Origin: Diaporthe sp. PMI_573
Taxonomy: Eukaryota; Ascomycota; Sordariomycetes; Diaporthales; Diaporthaceae
DNA: 64,000 nt
Direction of reading: 5' to 3'
Assembly (NCBI GenBank): GCA_021399435.1
Contig: JAJTUP010000044.1
Coordinates: forward strand, 248,001-312,000
Under the pieces are notes generated by a model. The model had not been told where the DNA came from, made no database searches, and saw only the letters and a list, made by a program, of their open reading frames with translations. The position numbers were made by a program, and so were the translations under genes. Below are positions 1 to 10,535 of the stretch, in pieces (the first letter of the stretch is position 1; each line of letters starts with the position of its first letter).

Positions 1-1013
1 TCTAAAAGACTTCTACGCCGCAACTTTGCTTTCTGAGGGAAAAAAGACGTCCCTCGCTGACTGGTTTTCGACTTTGGACTGCCTTCTTCGAGAAATAAAC
101 GAGACAAAAGACCATTATTATAACATCCACGCCGAAGACGACAATAACTTCACATGGAAGTACCTCCAAAGTTGCGCAGATGCTGCGTGGTCCAAATGCG
201 AGGAGTATTACAATAACCAGCAGCTGAATTGGCAGAATCGATTCCCCGAAGATACTGATCTTCCACCAGCGTACTATGCAGCCCAAATACTCGATCCATA
301 TCGAAAGTGGGCATGGTTCAGGCAAGAATGGGTTCTCCAAGGCGACGAAGAAAAAAAGAAGTGGTTTGATAATGCACAATCGGCGGTGAAACAGCTCTGG
401 GAGACAGAGTATAAGGGAAGGTACCCTGTTGAGATGCTACCACCGCAAGTCCGGAAGGAGAGAGATCCTGACCCAGCGTTTGATCGCCAGAGGGAACACA
501 AGCGCATTCGAATAGACGCCCCGGTCTCTACAACTGATTTGTATGAGCAATATATTTCTACCGACCGGCTCCATGACGAAGAGGCAGGTTGCGACGAGGC
601 CATTGCGTACTGGCTATCCCGTTATGACTCCCAAAGAGACCTCGCTCGCTTCGCTCTGGATCTGTTTGCGATCTCACCTATGTCAGATGAGTGCGAACGG
701 CTTTTTAGTAGCGCAAAGCTTACTATAGTTGATCGCCGTGGTAAGCTGAAGGCAGATATCATAGAGGCTTGTGAGTGTCTCCGGGCCTGGTATGGAAAGC
801 GCCAGGTTGAGGATAGCAGTGATAGCGAGGATAGTGAAGTAGAGCTAATACATTACCTCTCTTCTTTCTACAACATCATCTTCTTAGCAAGTCTTGGCAG
901 TCTTGGCGGTATTGCTGGTCTTACCGGTAAGACCATACCGGTTATTATGTAAGCAGCTGGTATGGTATGGTTTGACCTCCATACCATACCATACCGGACC
1001 ATTCCGATCACTG
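1..1013 (+). mobile_element. hAT transposon copy 1, 3' part (left end outside window)
   Basis: The 3' part of the same hAT family as the complete copy at 11135-14046, nearly identical to it. The right terminal inverted repeat ends at 1013 (...CCGATCACTG). The subterminal zone 918-1000 repeats GGTATGG/CCATACC in both orientations. The next eight bases (1014-1021, CAATCACC) would be one target duplication, but the other end lies outside the window. It is inserted in the pol region of the Copia element below: the pol reading frame on the minus strand runs straight into this terminal repeat. Confidence 0.9.
26..952 (+). pseudogene. hAT transposase, C-terminal part, altered C-terminus
   Basis: Encodes the C-terminal 300 or so residues of a hAT transposase, including the dimerisation (hATC) segment with SPMSDECERLFSSAKL near 670-715. 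It is almost identical to the intact copy at 11335-13632, with one visible Glu/Gly difference (GDEEKKK against GDEGKKK). Around 837 it lacks a 40-nt stretch that in the other copy holds the final codons and the stop. The frame therefore runs on into the transposon's terminal region and ends at 950-952 with about 37 foreign residues. The 5' part lies outside the window, so it cannot be judged whether the protein was otherwise functional. Confidence 0.85.
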
Positions 1014-1021
1014 CAATCACC

Positions 1022-1896
1022 TTGACCTTGGTGTTGTTTTGAATTTCCATCATCCCCAGGAATGATTTCATAGCCTTGAGGAGGGTTTCGCTATCGCGAC
1101 TTTCAAGATAGTAATCCCAGATGAGTCCTGACACTCTGCATGTGAGTAGCAGTTGTGATGTGTAGTTGTTGACTCCTGGTTCGTAGTCGTGAAAATCAAG
1201 TGCTATCCTTTCCCCTTCTCGTTCGAGGATCTCCCTCGGTGCTCGACGGATTTGCCTCGTGATCTTGGCTAAGGCACAAGCTTCACATTCGACTGTTGTT
1301 GGTCCCCGAATGCGCACCCCCTGAGATGAGGCAACTAGGTGCTCAAGCGCGCTCGGGCCTGGGTGACCAAGACGGCCGTGCCAGAGGATGGCTTCGCCTG
1401 TGAGTGGTCTCCTTTTGGTGTAGGTAGTGTGTTTCTTCCTCCATGTGTTGAAGGCGCTTTGCACTTCGTGTGGTTGGTAGTCGATGACGTATTGGCCGTG
1501 GATGTCCCTGAGTTTGCACAGAGTTGACCTGTCACGTCGTTTCAAAGTTGTTGGATCGTGTTCGTTGTCCCAAAAGATACCCTTCCTTCGAAGTTGCCTC
1601 AGAGAGACGAGTGTTGTCAGGAGTCGTGGGCAGAGGGCAACGTTTTCGAGGTGTAGGACGGTCGGTCCAGTGCGGACCGGCATTGTGCCGTATGCGAGTA
1701 CTGGTAGTTGTCTGTCTCCAGCCCACAGGTAGTCATCGTGTGTGGCTGGTTTCGTATCAAACAGTCCCTCGCTGTTGTTTGTGATCGAGATCGTACTCGC
1801 TGGGTCAAGTATCACCGAGTGTCGAAGAGGGTATTCTTCTGCGTTTATGGCAAAAGCTCCCCTAGCCTCTATACTCGTGACACAATATCCTGGGAG
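1022..1896 (-). pseudogene. Copia (Ty1) polyprotein: protease, GAG-pre-integrase, start of integrase
   Basis: Continues in the same frame as gag after a single TGA (1897-1899). In order it shows a protease-like motif (ILDPASTISITNN, where the usual D-S/T-G is replaced by D-P-A), then the GAG-pre-integrase zinc site (WHGRLGHPG ... CEACALAK, an HHCC pattern), then the first integrase aspartate in ALDFHDYEPG. The frame is cut at 1021 by the hAT insertion, so the rest of integrase, reverse transcriptase and RNase H lie beyond the window. The element acts by reverse transcription in cytoplasmic particles followed by nuclear integration (family knowledge). This copy is interrupted and cannot be autonomous. 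Confidence 0.85.
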
Positions 1897-3141
1897 TCAA
1901 TCTTCGACTTCCTCGACGACTTCTTCTTTCGTCGGTTTAGGTGTCCTTGACTTGGACTTCGATCTCGGACCTTTGAGGGCTCGGACCTGTGCTTGTAAAT
2001 CAGCATTGTTTGCAAGGGCTTCCTGCACCTTTTCTTCAGTCACTCGACTCTTCCGGAAGCCACTCCAGGCTTTCTCCGGGAACACGTAGTAACAGTTTGC
2101 AAGGGCGTGGGGCCGATCGCATGCCGCGCACATATCAGTCGAGCCTTCAGCTCTAGACCGGCTGCGCTTTTGGCCCGCGTTGCTTCCACGTGATTCTTTC
2201 AAGCCCTTTCTGCGTGGTTTCTTCTCATCAACAGATTGAGCGTCCTCATCACTGTCATGACCCTTCAGGCCATCATAGGTAGTTACCCATGCCCCTTTTG
2301 ACGCTCTAGCAGTTTTGTTCTGCGAGCTTAAGGCTTGCAACTCCTTACGGATAAGGTTCCCAACGCTTCTGAAGGTAATGCTCCCATCTGCAATTTCCTG
2401 TTCTCGTGTCTGCCGAAATGTGGTTGCCCATATTGGCATAATGCCTTGTAAGGCTTGCAATAGGTCCGGGACCCATGCAATGGTTTGTTTCGTTTCCGCA
2501 ACCCCTTGTTGGGTAGCTTTCGCCATTGCGGTTTCCCATTTGTCAACCCACATCAAGGCATCCCTCGGATTCCTCGGCGGTTTCAGGGAGTTCTTGTAGG
2601 CAGTTCTTGTCTCTAGCAATTCATCTGCCCTCGACTGTCCGCATCTCTTCTGCAGGTTGTTATGCCATTTCCATAGCGGTTCTCCTGCATTACAGCATGT
2701 TGACTTATATGGAGGTGCGACTGTCTGCATGATCCACTTTCTGAGTTTCTGGACCGAGCTTTGTTCTTCCTTGTAGTCCGGCTCGAGTTGCTTGTACCCC
2801 TGGAGGTCGAGATTATAGGTCTTCAGGCCGGCATCAGTGAGATCGGATAGCAACCATTGGCCGTTCCTCTTCTCCTGGATGACCTCGGCTTCGTCGATTT
2901 CGTCGTCAGATCCTCCGATTGTCTGGGAGGTTGCGCCTCGTGCGGCTGCGACGGTCTTCGTATACTTCCGCAGTCGGATGTCGGGTTTCTGTGGTCTCGG
3001 TAGGAGGTTTTCTCGATGATTTATATGAGCACTGAGCCCGTAGGATTCGGCTTGGAGAAGGAATTCGTGGTCCCAATCATTCCATTCTTCGGGCTTCGAT
3101 AGCAGTGCGCTAAGGTTCTTCGTGTTGATATTGTCGGCCAT
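1897..3141 (-). CDS. Copia gag (capsid/nucleocapsid) protein
   Basis: A 414-residue product if started at the ATG at 3141 (MADNINTKN); the frame is open a little further upstream but only from GTG. The start follows the 5' LTR by 35 bases. The N-terminus SKPEEWNDWDHEF and the middle part with many Trp/Gln/Lys are typical of fungal Copia gag. Near the C-terminus is a nucleocapsid knuckle CAACDRPHALANC (CX2CX3HX4C), followed by a Lys/Ser/Arg-rich, then acidic tail. It ends with TGA directly followed, in frame, by pol. A W-to-stop change or programmed readthrough could both explain this. A TGG-to-TGA change fits the C:G-to-T:A pattern of repeat-induced mutation, but one site proves nothing. Confidence 0.88.
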   Translation of the reverse strand: MADNINTKNLSALLSKPEEWNDWDHEFLLQAESYGLSAHINHRENLLPRPQKPDIRLRKYTKTVAAARGATSQTIGGSDDEIDEAEVIQEKRNGQWLLSDLTDAGLKTYNLDLQGYKQLEPDYKEEQSSVQKLRKWIMQTVAPPYKSTCCNAGEPLWKWHNNLQKRCGQSRADELLETRTAYKNSLKPPRNPRDALMWVDKWETAMAKATQQGVAETKQTIAWVPDLLQALQGIMPIWATTFRQTREQEIADGSITFRSVGNLIRKELQALSSQNKTARASKGAWVTTYDGLKGHDSDEDAQSVDEKKPRRKGLKESRGSNAGQKRSRSRAEGSTDMCAACDRPHALANCYYVFPEKAWSGFRKSRVTEEKVQEALANNADLQAQVRALKGPRSKSKSRTPKPTKEEVVEEVED

Positions 3142-3175
3142 TTTGCTCTTAAATTGAGGCACTGAGACTCTTAAT

Positions 3176-3368
3176 TGTCAGATTATCACCCTTTTAGGTA
3201 TGTGGGACGTGTAATTATGGTCCAATTGATGGGGTGGTAACTGGGTGTATTGTGATGATGTCTTGTCTTGGTTCCTTGGTGGGACCCCACCCGTAAGGGG
3301 CTGGTTTTGTCATGATTCAACCATTGATGCCTCAGGCACCTAACCCAAAGCACCCGTCACATCTGACA
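3176..3368 (-). repeat. 5' LTR of the Copia element
   Basis: 193 bp. On the minus strand it begins TGTCAGATGTGACGGG and ends TGACA, so it has TG...CA ends with the short inverted repeat TGTCAGAT/ATCTGACA. It lies immediately upstream of gag. It is clearly related to the solo LTR at 19126-19301 (shared blocks such as CACCCTTTTAGGTAT and GGGGCTGGTTTTGTCATG) and to the LTR start at 61353. The 5 bases on its outer side are CTTAT (3369-3373); the partner duplication is outside the window. Confidence 0.85.
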
Positions 3369-3450
3369 CTTATTAACAAAAACAGTAAAACAAATACTCA
3401 ACAATGCAAGGTGAACACCCTTAAGCCATAGGATAGACCTCATACTGCAG

Positions 3451-3460
3451 TATAAAAAGG
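3451..3460 (+). promoter_or_regulatory. TATA-like box before the 136-aa ORF
   Basis: TATAAAAAGG lies 77 bases before the second end of the 5' region, 86 bases upstream of the ATG at 3537. A core promoter is plausible; no transcription evidence is available. Confidence 0.35.
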
Positions 3461-3536
3461 TAAATAGAATTTCATATTGTATGTTGGAACTTAAACCTTG
3501 GAAACTTCTCCATTGCACATACTATTTACATCGAAC

Positions 3537-3947
3537 ATGACACAGAACGCAAGCCGAAACTCAGCCGGTGCAGGGATGATCAAGAATGACGGGAGTAATC
3601 CAGAACTAATACAACCGCGAAGAACCACGGCAAGAAATGATGGAGATGGATTTTTTGAATCCCTACCAAGGCTGATTGGCGAAGGCATCCCCGCTGGCAA
3701 ATCTTTCAACCAGTCTGCCGAAAACGACGCAAATACCAAGGTTGAAGAACAGGAAGCCCTGAACAATTGTGATGCTGAAAACGGCGAAAGACGCATATCC
3801 AGCGAGACGGAGCCTTTTGTGGCTAACAAAACAGCTCAAAAGCTGTGCAGGAAGCGTAAATTCAGCGAAGTAGAAGGGGCAAGCGATGTTGAGGAACCTG
3901 TGGCTAAGAGGCGGAGACTGATTAGCTATACCCCTTCAACGAAGTGA
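3537..3947 (+). CDS. Small hypothetical protein, likely nuclear
   Basis: 136 residues from the first ATG (MTQNASRNS). I do not recognise a family. The protein is low in hydrophobic residues, with an acidic middle (NTKVEEQEALNNCDAENGE) and two basic clusters, LCRKRKF and AKRRRL, which resemble a bipartite nuclear localisation signal; no signal peptide or membrane segment is seen. A TATA-like box stands 86 bases upstream. The last codons and following bases (3925-3957) closely match a segment just after the stop of the secreted-protein gene at 39827-40152. It sits between a Copia LTR and a hAT remnant, so it may be transposon-associated. It may also be a chance open frame. Confidence 0.4.
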   Translation: MTQNASRNSAGAGMIKNDGSNPELIQPRRTTARNDGDGFFESLPRLIGEGIPAGKSFNQSAENDANTKVEEQEALNNCDAENGERRISSETEPFVANKTAQKLCRKRKFSEVEGASDVEEPVAKRRRLISYTPSTK

Positions 3948-4409
3948 ATAAAGCTTTCCATTAGACTCCAGACCCATAAACCTTTACTCCCTTCAGATTT
4001 TCTTTTCGCGATAAATACCCCAAATGAATATCGTTGCTTTCTCACCAGTCTCCGTGCGATGTCCATCGCTTGTCCTTGCGTCCTCTGTACGTCCCACTCA
4101 AACACCCAAGGCTCGGACCCACTACACTGCAAATCCACGTGGACCACAAATAAGTGGCCCATCTCTATTACATCCACTTGTCGGCCCTCAGATTACGTAA
4201 TAATCCACTACACTTGGACCTGATAGTGGATGTAATGGAGTGGATTTAGGTGGATTTAGGTACAGGGGGATATTCCCTGACCCTGTACGGTTCATAGTAC
4301 TTATTTTTGTATATAGTTGCCTATTAAATCGAGGTACCTGGACCCAAGTTAGCCGAGGTCGATCACCCCTACAGCTAATCTTATAACATTATACGAGAAA
4401 CTACCCCTA

Positions 4410-6685
4410 TTGAGCGCGTTTTCTACAGATTTCCTGCTTTGTTTTTGCCAAAAACTTTTTTTTTTGACGACGTCAGCCAGCCAGCCAGGCCAACCAGGCC
4501 AGCAGCAGCAGCTCGAAGACCGTCTTTGTCGCCATTTCAGAGGCTGGAATTGGTCAGAACGCGCTCGTGATACTAGCTCTTGGCTGTGGGACTTTGGCTA
4601 TGATATTCAACGTCATGGCTTACGCAAATGGGCTTGCAAGTACTGTATCCTCGGAAATCGTCCCATTATCGCGAGTTTTACCTCTTCAGGTCTCCAGAAC
4701 GCGGCAAATCATCTATGGCGTGAGCACAAAACACCAGCACCAGAGGGAGAGAAAAGGAGCACAGCACATCTCAAATCCGAAGGCGCACTGAAATCGAACC
4801 AGCCGACTATTGCATCTGTTTTGAAACTGGACGTCAACAAGCCTACGGAACAGAATATCGCGAATAGCTTCATCTCACGCTTTGATAAGCAACACTTTCA
4901 GCGTATGCTAGTCGAGCTAATCGTCAGTAGCAACCAGTCATTTTCCTTCGCCCAGAACCCCATCCTCCGAGAAATCTTCGACTATTTGAGTCCCTCCGTT
5001 TCGATCCAACGCGCCAACTTGAGTGCCAGGGCTGTCCGATATAAGATCATTCAAGAGTATAACCGCCACAAGCAGAGGGTTATCGAGGTGCTGAGGAACT
5101 CCCCTGGAGCGCTTCATATCTCATTTGATGGCTGGACGTCTCGAAATAAGCTTGCCCTCTACGGTATTGCTTGTTTTTTCAGAGATGAGAAGAATCGGCC
5201 ATGCAAAATCATGATTGGGGTTCCAGAGGCTCATCGTCACTTCGGCTCAACGATCGGTGGGGAGGTTCTCGACGTCCTACACACCTTTGGCGTGAGTCCA
5301 GAGAAGATTGGCTATTTCACTCTCGACAATGCTGAAAACAACGATACTGCCATGGAGGTCATTGGTGCTGAACTTGGGTTCGATGGCCGACTACGCCGAG
5401 GACGCTGTATTGGCCACACAATTAACTTGTCAGCCAAGGCGCTCTTATTTGGCAAAAACGCCGACGCGTTCGAGCAGCAATTATCAGGCGCAGAAGCGTT
5501 ATCTGATGCTGAATACGCTCGATGGCGCAAAAGAGGACCAGTTGGCAAGTTACACAATATCGTAGTTGATGTGCGTATTAGCCATCGGCTGATTTACTTA
5601 TTCAAGGAGGTCCAGAGGGTAAGCGGTTTTACTAAATCCTATTCGTCTCATACTAATCCTATATATCTAATAGGACGAAATTAATTGCACCACCACCCTT
5701 AAACTCTTGATGGGAAAATAATATTGTAAAACGATGCCCTCCTGAATTCACAGAGAATTCACGGAGGATTCCCTAACTATATAAATACACGGTGAATTAA
5801 CAGTGAATACACCGTGAATTCACCGTGAACGAATGGATTCACGGTGAATTCACGGGAAATTCACCAGTGATGCACCGTGGGGTGCATCAACTCTGATCAA
5901 AGAAACCAGTTAAGCTAATTATTGATAACAACACGCATTAGCTATTACAACTCTATATGATTCACAGGGCTTTATGGTTAAAAACCTCTATTGAACTCCT
6001 ACTGATTAAGTATAAGGCGCAATAGGAGGACGAAAATCAGTCTAAAAAGACTGGCCAAGTAATACAAGCTAAGTTGGTGAGAAAACCATATATCCTTTAA
6101 GATGAAAATCAGCTAATAGATAAAGACTGGGAGGTTCTTTACCATTTGGAGGCTATTCTGACTGTTTTTGAGACCGTGGTGAAGATGCTTAAGGGTAATG
6201 GACATACCTATAGGTGTAAGCAAGGCTGGACTGGCTTTTATGGCAATATCTGGGACATGGTGCTTGGCTATAAGTTGCTGCTTAACATATTGGAAGAATA
6301 TAAGCAGCTTGCTGCTAACTTTCCTGATCTAAAGCGCTTCCACATTGGAATTAACCTTGCTTGGGATAAGCTGGATGAATATTATTGGCGGCTGGATAAG
6401 ATGCCCATCTATTATACGGCTCTGGCGCTCCATCCAGCCTATTGTTGGGACTGGTTTAATAAAATGTGGGCTTATAAGCCTAGTTGGGTTGAAAGGGCAA
6501 AAGAGATGGTTGCCAACATCTGGCTGTCCGATTATGCTCATCTCGAGGTTAGAACCAGCGGCAGTAGAGGCGATGACAAGCCTCTAGTAAAAAGACCTTG
6601 GTTTTTCAACCCCTTTGAGAAGAACAGCCATCTGCCAAGCTCAACACCAGCCTCCATAGCAGCTATTGTTGGTAACAAGTACTAA
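4410..6685 (+). pseudogene. hAT transposase pseudogene, interrupted
   Basis: The first piece (to about 5684) has a BED-type zinc finger (WACKYC ... HLWREHKT), then the hAT catalytic core blocks HISFDGWTSRNKLALYG and GYFTLDNAENNDTAM and the RCIGHTINLSAKALLFG block. At 5619 a GTAAGC donor and at 5672 a CTAATAG acceptor suggest an original intron of about 55 nt. Downstream the frame is broken by stops and by a 200-bp insertion of TTCACGGTGAATTCAC-like words (5730-5890). The second piece (6146-6685) carries the middle part (PIYYTALALHPAYCWDW) but no hATC block. AT-rich substitutions give the 3' half a decayed look. It is not functional as it stands. Confidence 0.85.
5730..5890. repeat. Cluster of TTCACGGTGAATTCAC-like words inside the hAT pseudogene
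   Basis: At least six partly overlapping copies of TTCACGG/CCGTGAA in both orientations, closed by the perfect hairpin TGATGCACC-GTGG-GGTGCATCA at about 5867-5888. It separates two parts of one transposase reading frame, so it is probably a small non-autonomous element inserted there. Its ends are not fixed. Confidence 0.55.
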
Positions 6686-6929
6686 GCGTGGCAGATGGAT
6701 TGTGACGTTAGCGATGGCAATGTTTATAATCCAATTGGTTATTGGATCACTAAGCAAAGCAGATATCCTTAATTATCTAGGATGGCCTTGGCAGGGTGGG
6801 GAATCAATCCACGACTTCCACGGTATTGATCAATATATTGACTTCAATCCACGTCAACGTCAATCCACGAGACCTGTTGTTATGTAATCAATCCATCCAC
6901 GGTTGGGGGCTCGTGGATTGAGATGTTGC

Positions 6930-7103
6930 TACTGCTTCATCCCAGTCGTTCTAAGCACCATCAGAGCTAACTAACTATTAGCATACCCCCGAAATGGTCT
7001 ATCTGTACAAACGTACGAGATTTTGACAGCATTTAGGGCAAGATGCTTTACTTTCAACAGGATTGTGTAGACGACGAGATCATATGGCTTTTGGTCTGTC
7101 TTA
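6930..7103. other. Stretch without recognisable gene
   Basis: No coding signal, repeat or RNA gene recognised between the hAT remnant and the LTR copy. Confidence 0.5.
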
Positions 7104-7282
7104 CCACCCATCTTATAACCTGACCTGCCAATCCCTCATGGATCTCGATGCACGCTGGCCTGAGCGAGGCTCAGCCCTGACTTGGGCGCCGTATGGGCCT
7201 GAGCGGTGCTGCGGTGCCTTTCGCCGATACTACGGTGCCCCTCACCGGGCCTCCGACGGGCCCGAAGTGCTGCCTTCCAACA
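7104..7282 (-). repeat. LTR-like repeat, family TGTTGGAAGGCAGC
   Basis: On the minus strand begins TGTTGGAAGGCAGCACTTCG. Two more copies lie at 36803-37006 and 42835-42999; the last follows a Copia RNase H domain, which identifies the family as a Copia LTR. The inner end of this copy diverges from the other two after GATGGGTGG. It sits 16 bp from the stop of a broken transcription-factor gene. Confidence 0.75.
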
Positions 7283-7297
7283 TAAACAAATAAGATG

Positions 7298-8600
7298 TCA
7301 TACCAGGTCCAAGACGCTGTCGTCTACTTCCCTGTCGCGCAGATGATAGGGTAAGGTCGCGATGAAGCTGCATCGCTTGTCGAGGTCAACGACGCAGGCC
7401 ATCACCCTCTTCAGAAAAGTCGTACGTTCAATTGTTGCGTTACCGTTTCGGTAATATCTTTCTTTGTGGAGGCCGACCTCGAGAGCAGACTGGACCATGA
7501 GGCCGGCCGCTCTCCACGCCTTCCGAATCTCTTGTCGCAACGTGTAGTAAATGGTCTGCACCGATTCTCGTACATAAGCGTCTCGTCCCAGCAAATTCCG
7601 ACAAACTGGAAAGGAGACTCACCAGCAAAGTGCCCATGATGACGTCCTCGATATGGGCCTGGTCTCGCCTCATAATGTTGTCGGCGTTCCAGATGAGATG
7701 GGACTCCAGGGAAGAGCTCAACGGGCTCGTGGCATCACCCTTGATGAGCATGCCGATAGCCAAGACTGCCTTGGTGGCCTCAATGTCAATCAAGTCCACG
7801 CCCAAATCCTGGACGCCATCCGCGAAGGAAAGCAACGAGGTCCTGAAGAGCGAATCGATATTCTTCTTGGCGATCTTAAAATCGATACAAGGGTATACGG
7901 GGAAGAGGTAATCGCGGAAGGCGGCAAGATGAGCCAGTGCGTTCTCGTGGCCCAACTCAAGCACCGGCCGGGCAACCTCGAGTGCAGCCGAGGGGTTCTC
8001 GTCAGGCAAACTAGGCTCTTCAGGGGATGACTGGGCCGGAACGGACTGGTTGGCGGTGGTCGAAGCTGCGATGACGCCTCTCTGCTCTAGGATCCGTCTG
8101 GCCTGGTCCAGGGGGTCGACGAAGGTAATGGGGTCGGAGTTATTCGCTGCGTTGGTGCTGGCCGTCTCGCTCCGGCGGCGTCTGAGCGAGGATCCCAGAT
8201 GGGAGGGGCTCCCGAAGCGCTTGGTAGAGGACTGGATGTCGTCGCATATCTTTCTCATGCTGGAGAGGAGCTGGCCGAGGTCTTGTTGAGTGGTGCCCGA
8301 CAGGTCGGCTGCCGTGCAGTCCTTCCGGGGTGCCGCATTTGCGCGCCTTAAGGGGTGCCGCACATTGTCAGCGATTTCGAGCCTACGTGCTTTGAGATTA
8401 AGAGCCCCGTCCTAGGCACGGGGCCCAGGGAAGAAAGGGGAGCTCGTATGGAATAAATGTCGTACGCTGTATCTGGCTGTGGCACATAGTCGTTGTATTT
8501 GCAATTGGCGTTAAGCTCCACACACCGGCTGCAGGGCAGGCTGCCGCTGCACTTGACCTTCCTCGTCTTACAGGATTCGCTTCGGGGGCATTGTTAGCCT
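7298..8600 (-). pseudogene. Zn2Cys6 fungal transcription factor, decayed and 3'-truncated
   Basis: Reading the minus strand, 8575-8500 encodes a zinc cluster, SCKTRKVKCSGSLPC then SRCVELNANCKY. The pattern is CX6CX5CX2CX6C, but the first ligand of the expected CX2C is Ser (AGC), not Cys. After an intron-like gap (about 8470-8395, no clean splice found) the frame resumes with ARRLEIADNVRHPL and runs to 7631 through a linker and the start of the fungal-specific regulatory domain (FPVYPCIDFKIAKKN). A frame change near 7610-7595 leads to NLLGRDAYVRESVQTIYY and a further 95 residues ending at 7298, next to an LTR copy. The C-terminal half is missing. Such proteins regulate nearby or metabolic genes (family knowledge); this copy is most likely dead. 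Confidence 0.75.
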
Positions 8601-8779
8601 GTGATCTAGTCAAAATGTCACGCATGCCCTGCATGGGAGCACGGCGTCGACTGTGTGTATATGCAGAGAAAAGACTAACCATGCGATGCGCGTGTATCTC
8701 TATCGCTTCCGGGAGCGCCGAGTCTCGTTGCCCTCGGCGTCGTGGGTTTGAGATCGCTTCTCACTGGGCATTATTAACA

Positions 8780-10535
8780 ATTTAATCTTCTAGTAAGGGA
8801 AAGGGGAAGTGGGTTAAAAATAAAAATAAAATAAAAAAGGGCTGAATTCAGGGCTGGGGCGAGGAATATCGAGTGAAGCACTGAAGCAGGTTTGGACTTG
8901 CAGGCCAGGCAAGGCGAGAGCGTCCAATCGCTGGCGGTGAAATGTCTTCGCCGGGTTTTAGTAGAACATGGAAACCTGAGCCTCTGATTCCGAATACCGG
9001 TACGGTTTTCAAGTCAACATCTGAGCATTTGCTTTAGGCATATAAATTATTTAAAGTGATTTCTGGTGGTAATTATATCCTGGCTCGCAGATACGACCAA
9101 CTCTGCCACTGATCACCAATGAAACCCGGGAACCATGACATCAGGTCACTCATCCCGCAACTGCGTGAATATATATGCCGCCAAGATCCAATCACTACCT
9201 TTAGAAGAGAAGGTGGTGTGAAGCCTTACGCGCTCGCGTACTCGACCCCACTTATTGCTCCAATCGGCCAAGTATCGTATGCATGAATCCCTTACTGGCG
9301 CAGCCCTCGGCCCTGCAAATATGCCATTTGCGTACAAGAACAGGTTAGAATAATGAGGAGGCCTCATACCTATGTTCTTTCAGGCGCAGGACAGTGCAGC
9401 AAGGACTTCTACGCAAGTCACACCTGGTCACCGTATGGTCACCGTACAGCTATGACCATATGGCTCATCTCAAAGGCTGGGTTGGCTCCAATGTTCTCGA
9501 CAACAGCTTATCTAACTGCCTCACTTCAAGGCAGAATGAGAGGAGTGTTTCCGGGAAACCACGCCAGGCCCTGTACATCCGGGGTGCCTCCCCCCCCCCC
9601 GCCAACACCCGCTGGGCCTTCTCCTTCAGCCACTGCCTCATTCCGCACCCCTTGGCTGTTTGACCCTACGCTTGACGCCAGTATGGCACAGTTGTTCCGC
9701 GATGACGCAGGTTTTCTGCCAAGCTCTTCGTCAGTCGTCTAGCGTCCGACTTTGATCATCCTCCCGCTGTTCTAACATCCTGAGGTCTGATTGTGTCTGG
9801 GCTCTGATAGTGATGAGCGTTGCGCACAATGTTTGCGGCGTAGTTGTGTTTGATCTCTATCGACCGTTTCATGGCGAGGAGTTGGACTGGTTACGTGATT
9901 ACAAAGGCTTCTACAAGAGTAACGACGTGAGAGTGAAACTGCTCGATCACGAAGGGCAGGTAGAGCATAGTTGATTGTGTTTTGGTCGTGTGTGCCGGTT
10001 CCGGTATGCGTAAACCAAGCCGGCCTCTTGGATCCGACGCGATAGCGCGGAGGCTCACGCGGAGGAGTGAATGCGCTGCCACAGCCGTGCATTGAAACGT
10101 GCTGTGGCTGGACACCCGGGGCAAGTCAACCTGTTGATGAGCCTGGCCGGACGTCACGTGGGCAGTAGTCAATTGTCGAGTCCGCATCGGCGTAGCAATC
10201 CCAGGACTGGCTCGGGCTGCTAGTCGTGGCAGCATCCATAGACATGGACCAGACGGCACATTCTCAGTCCTTCCATTCTTTCTTCTTTGGATCTCTTCTC
10301 GCCTTCATCTTCTCATTCTCCAATTCCTCCTCATTACAGCCGCCGAAAGAAACTCTGCATTGCATTGCTGCTCTGACGTTTCACAACAGACACTATCAAG
10401 CCACGCTTTCCCGCTTTGAACATGCAAGTCCGGACGAATGAGTCACTGACGCGACACTCTTTTCGGAGGTTCGACTGGCCAGGGCATTTCGCCATATTAG
10501 CAGACAGGGATACGCGTTCATGCGAACAGGGATCG
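8780..10535. other. About 1.75 kb with no supported gene
   Basis: Contains several open frames on both strands (for example 9353-9742) without recognisable domains, intron signals or a plausible start, and a C10 run at 9591-9600. I see nothing I would annotate. Confidence 0.45.

Larger units (their letters stand above)
4135..6925 (+). mobile_element. Degraded hAT element with GTGGAT-type subterminal words
   Basis: Spans a decayed transposase and the flanking zones 4135-4260 and 6800-6925. Both zones repeat GTGGAT/ATCCAC in both orientations and both contain a TTAYGTAATC core (TTACGTAAT at about 4193, TTATGTAATC at about 6880). Related word clusters occur at 18715-18850. Exact inverted ends and a target duplication could not be fixed by eye, so the limits are approximate. 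Confidence 0.6.

Noticed and set aside
5740..5890. CRISPR-like repeat array
   Set aside because: Repeats are inverted, overlapping and variable with no regular spacers, and the genome is fungal.
9353..9742. 129-codon open frame containing a proline run
   Set aside because: The proline run comes from a C10 tract; no domain, conserved-looking composition or promoter supports a gene.
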